Origin: Ascarosepion bandense
Taxonomy: Eukaryota; Mollusca; Cephalopoda; Sepiida; Sepiidae
DNA: 64,000 nt
Reading direction: 5' to 3'
Assembly (NCBI GenBank): GCA_037127315.1
Contig: JBBBDQ010001688.1
Span: 607,001 to 671,000, forward strand
The translations under genes and the position numbers were made by a program. Below the pieces are notes generated by a model. It had not been told where the DNA came from, made no database searches, and was given only the letters and a program-made list of their open reading frames with translations. This document shows, in pieces, positions 56,145 to 64,000 of the stretch. Within the stretch, counting starts at the first letter, position 1. The number at the start of each line of letters is the position of its first letter.

Positions 56145-56614
56145 GTTAAACTGAAAAGGACAACCTGTTCGTAGTGCGTTTCCGAATGTTAAGTCACTTT
56201 TTTGAAACCTTTCAAACTATTTCAACAATTTCTTTCGTTTAAAGAATTTATCTCGCCATCGCCATGAATATTTCAAGTTGCTTCTGCAGCATTATTGCAT
56301 TTTCTAAAAACTTCAAAACCGTTACATGACCTTTGTGCTCCGTTCATTAGCGTGGCGACAAGTTAGTAACCAATATAATTGAATCGTTTTGCTGTGTCGT
56401 CATTTGCTCGTTTAAAATCGTGCCAAACGCGTACCAACACGCATTGTTATCATTGTTATCATTGTTATTATGTTGAAGAGTGAAAATATCATTTAAATAT
56501 CGCTATCAGATGGTGGACATTACTTAGGGGATGCCTTGATAGAATTTGAAAATGGAATCTAATTATCGCAGATAAAAGCCAAGGTTTCAAATATTTGTAA
56601 CAGCCAGTACACGA

Positions 56615-56645
<31 letters not shown>

Positions 56646-56725
56646 TACGCACAAAAACACACACAAATTCACAAGAACACATATACACACACAAATATAT
56701 ATATATAGATAGATACATATTTGTC
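56145..56725. other. No gene seen; (CA)n and ATTGTT repeats
   Basis: Contains attgttatc x3 near 56,445-56,470 and (ca)n near 56,618-56,642. Confidence 0.6.
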
Positions 56726-56866
56726 AAAGAACCCATACCATTAACTGGCTACCTAAGTTACGACCACGTCGGTCTCTTCAGGTAAAGAAGCATTTGCCTG
56801 AAGAGACCGGGGTGGTCCAAATCAAGGTAGCAAATAAATGGTGTGGGTTCGGTTCTTTGACATATT
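56726..56866. repeat. Palindromic fold-back repeat with hammerhead-like arms
   Basis: Arms run from tgtcaaagaacccatacca (56,729) to ttcggttctttgacatatt (56,865), the core being ggtctcttcaggtaaa (56,771-56,786), loop gaagca, tttgcctgaagagacc (56,793-56,808). Each arm carries ctgaaga followed by a gacc/ggtc helix. It is either a small fold-back transposon or two inverted tails. Exact copy at about 59,843-59,983. Confidence 0.8.
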
Positions 56867-56869
56867 GTT

Positions 56870-57414
56870 AACTCTGCATATTCAATTCATTTCTTTTGAT
56901 CGTGCACTGAGAACATTTTTGGATCAACCTGAAACTGTTTTACTGGTGTATATATATGCGAAAATATCTCCCTGATTAAGGGATATTTACTTGTTTTTAA
57001 CCTTTTAAAACCCTTCAACTTAAAAACCTCATCACTTCATAAGACACAAGAAGTGTCGAAACAAAATAGCTACTTTTCTAGTGATATCGTAAGATAATAA
57101 TGTTATAATTTCTGAATATGTAATTTGGCATCAGTCGAAGATTCTAACCCTAACCACAGCAAAGAGAGGAGATTATAAGGTATTATATACACACGGTGTA
57201 TACACACGCCAGCAGCCAAGAGAACTCAATTCATGACTGTAGAGTATTGATCTTGCGTGTGGGCATATATATTTTAATTCAATGACGGACATAAAAATAT
57301 TTCTGCAAAATACAATATTAATAATAATATTTTTATCATAACCAACTAGTTTCTGGTTCATTTTCAATGAAAGCTGTACAAAAGAGAGATTGTTGCCCAA
57401 ATACACAATATATA
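56870..57414. other. No gene seen
   Basis: AT-rich; duplicated at 59,987-60,533, where a 1-bp loss (ggttca to ggtca, near 57,356) is one of the few differences between copies. Confidence 0.6.
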
Positions 57415-57607
57415 TATATTAACTGGAGCAGATAGACTAAACTATCGCCCGCTTCACACTCCACCCATATCTATTGAACAGGTGTAGAGGCTCATTTCTT
57501 CTTCCCTGTTTAGGGTGTGGGTTCCGGCTTTCTATTTTTCAAACTTTTCACTCTTAGGTAGCCACCTGCACATATGTGGCGTCACCGCCTTGCTTTGAGT
57601 GATATGA

Positions 57608-57610
<3 letters not shown>
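57415..57610 (+). mobile_element. LINE 3' UTR unit and terminal block
   Basis: tattgaacaggtgtagaggc, tttagggtgtgggttccggc, then ctgcacatatgtggcgtcac and cgccttgctttgagtgatat before (TA)n. One-unit form of the 43.2-43.5 kb UTR. Duplicate at 60,534-60,728. Confidence 0.8.
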
Positions 57611-57653
<43 letters not shown>

Positions 57654-57704
57654 CGGGGGCATTTAGATCATCTACATAGACATGCACTCACTCACACACA
57701 CACA

Positions 57705-57744
<40 letters not shown>

Positions 57745-57790
57745 TGTGTGTTAATGAGTGGATGGCTATGTAGAAGAACTGAATGTTCCC

Positions 57791-57828
<38 letters not shown>

Positions 57829-57956
57829 AAGTGTGTGTTAGTGAGTGGATGAATTTGTAAAAGAACGAAATGTCCCCCCATATATATATATATATATATA
57901 TATATAAGTGTGTCTGAGTGAGTGGATGAATATGTAGAAGATCTAAATGTCCCCCC

Positions 57957-58016
<60 letters not shown>

Positions 58017-58048
58017 GAGTGGATGACTATGTAGAAGACCTAAATCTA

Positions 58049-58095
<47 letters not shown>

Positions 58096-58195
58096 ACGTG
58101 TGTGTGTGTGTGTGTGTGTGAAAGAGAGAGAGAAAGAGTGAGTGGATGACTATGTCGAAGAAATAAATGTCCGCCCATATATATATGTATATATA
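57611..58195. repeat. Composite array: ~35-bp block plus (TA)n/(TG)n
   Basis: Units gagtggatgaatatgtagaa + gatctaaatgtcccccca, each followed by (at)n and sometimes (gt)n, at about 57,755, 57,842, 57,920, 58,016 and 58,140. The first block (57,652-57,706: gggggcatttagatcatcta, gcactcactcacacacac) is inverted relative to the rest. Duplicate at about 60,776-61,340, with different TA lengths. Confidence 0.9.
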
Positions 58196-58416
58196 TATGT
58201 CAGGTCACACTTTGAGTGCTACTGGTACCATGTAACCCAGTACTACCTGTTGCATGGTCGGGTCATCGGCGACTAAACTGATTCACCCACCAGGCTATTC
58301 TGGTGAGGAGGGTGGCTAGACACCCAGCAGGATTAAAAACAAGACCTGTCAAAAGGCATATGAACCTTCTTGTAGGGTTAACAGCCATCTAGCAAAAGGG
58401 TGTACATTAAGCACCA
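58196..58416 (+). mobile_element. Putative LINE 5' end, orphaned by the duplication
   Basis: tgtcaggtcacactttgagt, catggtcgggtcatcggcga and gtgtacattaagcaccat. The identical sequence at 61,341-61,560 leads through (AT)n into the LINE at 61,595 onward; here it stops at the duplication join. Assignment to that LINE is an inference. Confidence 0.5.
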
Positions 58417-58431
58417 TATATATATATATTA

Positions 58432-58580
58432 CGGAGAGTAAAACGGCTGAAACGTCGTAAACATAGCAATAAAGATAGGGACAATAGTTTGAACAATGTT
58501 AATAGTGTAAATACTACCTAATCTCAGAAGTATGGACAAATCTCTGCTTTTTTCTTTCTCTTCATCTCTTCTTTTCTGAA

Positions 58581-58633
<53 letters not shown>

Positions 58634-59731
58634 TGGCTTGAATTCTATTTCCGAGTCAATTTGTAAACCGTCACAGAACTAATATTTCTATTCAGTGCAT
58701 ACAAATTCAGTTAAGTGCTATACGTGATGCACGCTTTGGGTGATCATGTCTTGAAAGAGACATGACTGACTGGGCAGAAGATTATCCCGCAGTAAGTTGT
58801 CATTGCTTTCTGCGGTAGTTTGGTTGGTTGTCAAGGCTATAGAACCCAATCTGTCTTGTTATTTGACTCATAGCTAGAAAAGGAAGAGATGTATTATATT
58901 ATTAAGTAGTAATTAGTGGGGGATCAGTTTATTACTACATAACAATATAAAGCTGATTCTTCACTTTTTTTGTTTTTAACTGTTATATTCAGTCAGTCAG
59001 TTAAGTGTCATACGTGATACACGCTTTGGGCGATCATGTCTCAAAAGAGGCATGACTGACTGGACAGAAGATTATCTCGCAGTAGGTTGCCATTGCTTTC
59101 TGCGGTAGACTGGTTGCCAGCCAAGGCATTACAAAACAATCTGTCCTATTATTTAAGGCATAATGCATTATTTAACCCACAATCCGAAAGACGGATTAAT
59201 ACCTTTCCCAAAGGTTTTTGTGCGGAAGTGAATACAAAGAATGCAGACGAATTAGGTGATTGTTAAACTGAAAAGGACAACCTGTTCGTAGTGCGTTTCC
59301 GAATGTTAAGTCACTTTTTTGAAACCTTTCAAACTATTTCAACAATTTCTTTCGTTTAAAGAATTTATCTCGCCATCGCCATGAATATTTCAAGTTGCTT
59401 CTGCAGCATTATTGCATTTTCTAAAAACTTCAAAACCGTTACATGACCTTTGTGCTCCGTTCATTAGCGTGGCGACAAGTTAGTAACCAATATAATTGAA
59501 TCGTTTTGCTGTGTCGTCATTTGCTCGTTTAAAATCGTGCCAAACGCGTACCAACACGCATTGTTATCATTGTTATCATTGTTATTATGTTGAAGAGTGA
59601 AAATATCATTTAAATATCGCTATCAGATGGTGGACATTACTTAGGGGATGCCTTGATAGAATTTGAAAATGGAATCTAATTATCGCAGATAAAAGCCAAG
59701 GTTTCAAATATTTGTAACAGCCAGTACACGA

Positions 59732-59762
<31 letters not shown>

Positions 59763-60723
59763 TACGCACAAAAACACACACAAATTCACAAGAACACATA
59801 TACACACACAAATATATATATATAGATAGATACATATTTGTCAAAGAACCCATACCATTAACTGGCTACCTAAGTTACGACCACGTCGGTCTCTTCAGGT
59901 AAAGAAGCATTTGCCTGAAGAGACCGGGGTGGTCCAAATCAAGGTAGCAAATAAATGGTGTGGGTTCGGTTCTTTGACATATTGTTAACTCTGCATATTC
60001 AATTCATTTCTTTTGATCGTGCACTGAGAACATTTTTGGATCAACCTGAAACTGTTTTACTGGTGTATATATATGCGAAAATATCTCCCTGATTAAGGGA
60101 TATTTACTTGTTTTTAACCTTTTAAAACCCTTCAACTTAAAAACCTCATCACTTCATAAGACACAAGAAGTGTCGAAACAAAATAGCTACTTTTCTAGTG
60201 ATATCGTAAGATAATAATGTTATAATTTCTGAATATGTAATTTGGCATCAGTCGAAGATTCTAACCCTAACCACAGCAAAGAGAGGAGATTATAAGGTAT
60301 TATATACACACGGTGTATACACACGCCAGCAGCCAAGAGAACTCAATTCATGACTGTAGAGTATTGATCTTGCGTGTGGGCATATATATTTTAATTCAAT
60401 GACGGACATAAAAATATTTCTGCAAAATACAATATTAATAATAATATTTTTATCATAACCAACTAGTTTCTGGTCATTTTCAATGAAAGCTGTACAAAAG
60501 AGAGATTGTTGCCCAAATACACAATATATATATATTAACTGGAGCAGATAGACTAAACTATCGCCCGCTTCACACTCCACCCATATCTATTGAACAGGTG
60601 TAGAGGCTCATTTCTTCTTCCCTGTTTAGGGTGTGGGTTCCGGCTTTCTATTTTTCAAACTTTTCACTCTTAGGTAGCCACCTGCACATATGTGGCGTCA
60701 CCGCCTTGCTTTGAGTGATATGA

Positions 60724-60777
<54 letters not shown>

Positions 60778-60906
60778 CGGGGGCATTTAGATCATCTACA
60801 TAGACATGCACTCACTCACACACACACACTTATATATATATATATATATATATATATAAGTGTGTGTTAATGAGTGGATGGCTATGTAGAAGAACTGAAT
60901 GTTCCC

Positions 60907-60958
<52 letters not shown>

Positions 60959-61084
60959 AAGTGTGTGTTAGTGAGTGGATGAATTTGTAAAAGAACGAAA
61001 TGTCCCCCCATATATATATATATATATATATATATAAGTGTGTCTGAGTGAGTGGATGAATATGTAGAAGATCTAAATGTCCCC

Positions 61085-61158
<74 letters not shown>

Positions 61159-61190
61159 GAGTGGATGACTATGTAGAAGACCTAAATCTA

Positions 61191-61269
<79 letters not shown>

Positions 61270-61557
61270 GAGAGAGAAAGAGTGAGTGGATGACTATGTC
61301 GAAGAAATAAATGTCCGCCCATATATATATGTATATATATATGTCAGGTCACACTTTGAGTGCTACTGGTACCATGTAACCCAGTACTACCTGTTGCATG
61401 GTCGGGTCATCGGCGACTAAACTGATTCACCCACCAGGCTATTCTGGTGAGGAGGGTGGCTAGACACCCAGCAGGATTAAAAACAAGACCTGTCAAAAGG
61501 CATATGAACCTTCTTGTAGGGTTAACAGCCATCTAGCAAAAGGGTGTACATTAAGCA

Positions 61558-61560
<3 letters not shown>
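58432..61560. repeat. 3.13-kb tandem duplication, copy 2
   Basis: Offset from copy 1 is 3,127 bp at the left, 3,117 bp in the middle and 3,144 bp at the right; the changes fall in CT, TA and TG tracts. Outside these tracts I find only isolated differences. SINEs at about 58,699-58,982 and 58,990-59,257, palindrome at 59,843-59,983, LINE tail at 60,534-60,728, composite array at about 60,776-61,340. Confidence 0.97.
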
Positions 61561-61600
<40 letters not shown>

Positions 61601-64000
61601 GAGGATACATTCCAGGTTGGTGTCTGGCGTGCAATAACTCACCTTATGGGCAGGTGGTTGCTCTTTAGCCTTGGATGGTAGTCTACCTAGAGATGGAAAA
61701 CTCGTATATGGAAAGCCTGAGGTCTGTTGTTCACATAATCTGTGGCAAACATTTGCACCGACTTTTGTGCTATCAGCGGTTCCAAAAAGTGTGGATGGCT
61801 CTACACAAACCTTCACCACTCTAATCAAATCATTTGTGTGGGTTTCTGGCAGCTTACCAGGGTTCATCTGTGGATCAAACCTCGCGCACAAACAAGCACA
61901 CACACAATTACAACAAGAAGTCCATTGGCGATAGGGTAAAGGCGACGGGGACAAGTAAAGGATATTGCTGGAAGTCCTTAGCTGGAGCCTTACACAATGG
62001 CGGCCAATGGGTGATAGCCGTTCTGCGCTAACACGTGAGCAATGGCGCAGTCCGTGTCCTCCAATGGTGACAAAGCAGCCCTATTTAGGGATAGCACTGC
62101 TTTCCCCATGCCGGGGAGGGGGCGGTAAAAGGAGCCCTAAATATTGCATGCTCACATCAACCTTGGCAGCCAACTGCAGTTGTCTGGGTATCCAATCACG
62201 CAGTCAAAATACTACACGCCAAAATAACCGCAAACGGAAATTTGCTTTTGGAAGCTGGAATGTTCGTACTCTCCAGGATACTAATTCTGCACCTGAGCGT
62301 AAAACCGCTCTTGTTTCCCTTGAGTTACAGAAATACAACATTGATATAGCTGCCTTATCTGAAACTCGCCTTGCTGGAATTTCCCAGCTACGAGAAGAAA
62401 AGGGTGGATATGACTTCTTTTGGTCTAGAAAAGGTGAAAACGAATCTCGGCAATTTGGAGTTGAATTTGCCATTAAATCAGAACTGGCTAAGTCTCTATC
62501 TTCGTTGCCTAAGGGTATTTCGGATCGAATCATAACCCTTTCTTTGGAATTGGGTGGAAATACCCGGCTGACGATCATCAGTTGTTATGCTCCAACATTG
62601 GCTGGCTCAGAACAGGAGAAAGAAGAATTTTACGATCTCCTTCGTGATGTCATCCTCAAGGTGCGCCACAAGGATAAGCTTATTCTTGCTGGGGACTTTA
62701 ATGCTCGCGTTGGAAATGATGGCCAATCTTGGACTGGTGTACTAGGTGGTCATGGTGTAGGCAAGGTAAATGGAAACGGTTTGAGGCTTCTCACTATCTG
62801 TAGGGAGTTCGGCCTTAACATTACAAATACCTTGTTCCAACAAGCAAACCACCACAAAACCACCTGGATGCATCCTCGGTCTAAGGATTGGCATCTCATA
62901 AACTATATCATCACAAAACGAAGAGACATCAGTGACTTCAACATCACTCGCTCATTTCACACATCCTGCTACCTTTCAGATCATGCTCTCTTGCGAAGTA
63001 GACTCTCATTGAGTTTATACAAGCGTAGGGTGTTTAGGTCAACAGCTCCGAAACGGATTGATGTCCTTCCCCTGAAATTAGCAGACAAGAAATATGAAAT
63101 CTCTGTTAAGCTTGAGGCTGCCTTGGACTCAGTGAATATCACTGATGATATAGAATGTTCTTGGAAAGCATTGCAGAAGGCAACTCATTCAACAGTAGTA
63201 GAAATTCTTGGAATTCCGCGTAGAAAGCACCAGGACTGGTTTGATGAAAACAACGAGGATGCAAAAAAGCTCATTAACAAGATGCACACTACACACAAAG
63301 CCTGGATAGAGGACAAGAATTCGTCTGCCAAGCAGATGTCTTACAGGAAATGCAAAGGTGAGGTGCAAAGGGCTCTCAGAGCCATGAAGGAACAGTGGTG
63401 GTATAAAAAAGCAATTGAGCTCCAAGAAGCTTCTGACAGTAAAAACACCAAAGCATTCTATAATGGTCTTAAAGAAATATTTGGGCCTGAAACGAATGGT
63501 GCCTCACCTGTATGTACAACGGACGGGGAAACGCTGCTCACTGATAAGTCAGATATTCTAAAGAGATGGAAGGAACACTTTGAGACAGTTCTAAACACAT
63601 CATCTGAAGTCGACAATGATGTCATCTCGTCCCTTCCACAATGTGCTGAAATTCCTGAGTTGTCATTTGAACCAGCTTATCAAGAGGTACTTGAATCTAT
63701 CAAACAGATTGCCTCCGGTAAATCCCCGTCACCTGATGATCCCATCCCTCCTGAAGTGTACAAATGTGGCGGACATGCTTTAGTAAAGAAGCTACATGCT
63801 CTTTTTGTGGAAATATGGAAAGCCGGGCGTGTTCCGCAAGATTATAAGGATGCATGTATTAAGCACTTGTACAAGAATAAAGGAGCGAGGAATCTCTGCG
63901 ACAATCATCGGGGAATATCACTTCTTTCCATTGCTGGAAAAATTCTGGCCAGATTAATTCTGAACCGAATTACCACACATCTTGTTGATAAAATCTACCC
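61341..64000 (+). mobile_element. Non-LTR retrotransposon, 5' part, continuing past the window
   Basis: Probable 5' UTR (61,341-61,560, (AT)n to 61,594, then 61,595-62,006 with cggaggatacattccaggtt and atggcggccaatgggtgata), followed by the coding frame. Upstream DNA to 62,006 is less AT-rich than the surroundings. Confidence 0.8.
62007..64000 (+). CDS. LINE endonuclease/reverse transcriptase, partial, open to window edge
   Basis: The frame is open from 61,959 to the right edge with no stop; ATG codons at 62,007, 62,064 and 62,148 are possible starts, and I use the first. Numbering from 62,007: the apurinic-type endonuclease has SWNVRTL (Asn 85), LSETRLAG, SCYAPT, GDFNARVG (Asp 230, Asn 232), LINYII (Asn 299 where family members have Asp) and LSDHALL (Asp 325, His 326). 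A linker follows (DWFDENNEDAKKLINKMH), then the RT entry SGKSPSPDDPIPPEVYKCG and NHRGISLLSIAGKILARLIL at the edge. 664 codons are visible; RT motifs A-C lie beyond. The type (NHRGISLLSIAGK) is a common metazoan LINE; I do not assign a clade. It is the only long intact retroelement frame here, apart from the Asp-to-Asn change. Confidence 0.85.
   Translation, partial: MGDSRSALTREQWRSPCPPMVTKQPYLGIALLSPCRGGGGKRSPKYCMLTSTLAANCSCLGIQSRSQNTTRQNNRKRKFAFGSWNVRTLQDTNSAPERKTALVSLELQKYNIDIAALSETRLAGISQLREEKGGYDFFWSRKGENESRQFGVEFAIKSELAKSLSSLPKGISDRIITLSLELGGNTRLTIISCYAPTLAGSEQEKEEFYDLLRDVILKVRHKDKLILAGDFNARVGNDGQSWTGVLGGHGVGKVNGNGLRLLTICREFGLNITNTLFQQANHHKTTWMHPRSKDWHLINYIITKRRDISDFNITRSFHTSCYLSDHALLRSRLSLSLYKRRVFRSTAPKRIDVLPLKLADKKYEISVKLEAALDSVNITDDIECSWKALQKATHSTVVEILGIPRRKHQDWFDENNEDAKKLINKMHTTHKAWIEDKNSSAKQMSYRKCKGEVQRALRAMKEQWWYKKAIELQEASDSKNTKAFYNGLKEIFGPETNGASPVCTTDGETLLTDKSDILKRWKEHFETVLNTSSEVDNDVISSLPQCAEIPELSFEPAYQEVLESIKQIASGKSPSPDDPIPPEVYKCGGHALVKKLHALFVEIWKAGRVPQDYKDACIKHLYKNKGARNLCDNHRGISLLSIAGKILARLILNRITTHLVDKIY

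Larger units (their letters stand above)
55305..58430. repeat. 3.13-kb tandem duplication, copy 1
   Basis: Starts cggagagtaaaacggctgaa and ends in an (AT)n tract. It is repeated almost base for base at 58,432-61,560. It contains a (CT)n tract (55,459-55,512), two antisense SINEs, a (CA)n tract (about 56,618-56,642), a palindrome, a LINE tail, a composite TA/TG array and a putative LINE 5' end. Confidence 0.97.

Noticed and set aside
57672..58178. 168-codon minus-strand frame of His/Thr/Ile/Tyr repeats, and its duplicate at 60,796-61,197
   Set aside because: Translation of (TA)n and (TG)n microsatellites.
61493..61954. 153-codon minus-strand frame
   Set aside because: Runs antisense across the LINE 5' UTR and a (TA)n tract; no domain.

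Overview
This window is a repeat-saturated, AT-rich stretch of animal genomic DNA in which I find no host protein-coding gene and no functional RNA gene. Cephalopod (octopus-like) origin is the best guess: there are many tRNA-headed SINEs with one shared body, long (TA)n, (GATA)n and (CT)n microsatellites, RTE-type, R4/Dong-like and Jockey/CR1-like LINEs, Penelope-like tails, and Tc1/mariner relics, a mix typical of large mollusc genomes. The organism call is an inference from repeat content only.

Layout. 1-3.2 kb: 134-bp pyrimidine-rich minisatellite ending in a LINE 3' tail. 3.5-5 kb: dispersed repeats and a GC-rich island. 6.66-9.9 kb: near full-length RTE-type LINE with three visible lesions. 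10.4-13.8 kb: chimeric SINE, dispersed repeats, LINE 3' end. 14.7-16.5 kb: 111-bp satellite with a 7-unit higher-order period. 18-20.7 kb: microsatellites, a mariner end, LINE ends and a Tc1-like non-autonomous element holding 144-bp repeats. 21.5-26.5 kb: a stack of 5'-truncated R4/Dong-like LINEs, all on the minus strand and mostly separated by (TAA)n tracts. 26.7-32.3 kb: Penelope fragment, broken Gypsy-type LTR element (minus strand) with a nested SINE, and a solo LTR. 33.3-37.1 kb: decayed Jockey/CR1-like LINE split by a solo LTR, SINEs and an unknown insert. 38-48 kb: SINEs, LTR, LINE fragments, a tail-derived tandem array and a Tc1 relic. 48.7-51.9 kb: several LINE 3' ends, one inserted into a mariner transposase gene. 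53.7-61.6 kb: palindromes and a nearly identical 3.13-kb tandem duplication. 61.6-64 kb: start of a LINE whose reading frame is open to the window edge.

The strongest unifying signal is that one LINE family with a conserved terminal block of about 55 bp carries different tandem repeats in its 3' UTR (134 bp, 34 bp, a doubled ~160-bp unit, duplicated tails), and one of these appears to have expanded into a free-standing minisatellite of about 23 units. Other notable signals are the stack of LINE copies joined at TAA repeats, hammerhead-ribozyme-like cores in Penelope-type tails, and the recent tandem duplication.

All identifications come from reading translations and motifs by eye; clade names are approximate where stated, and small ORFs inside simple repeats are treated as chance.
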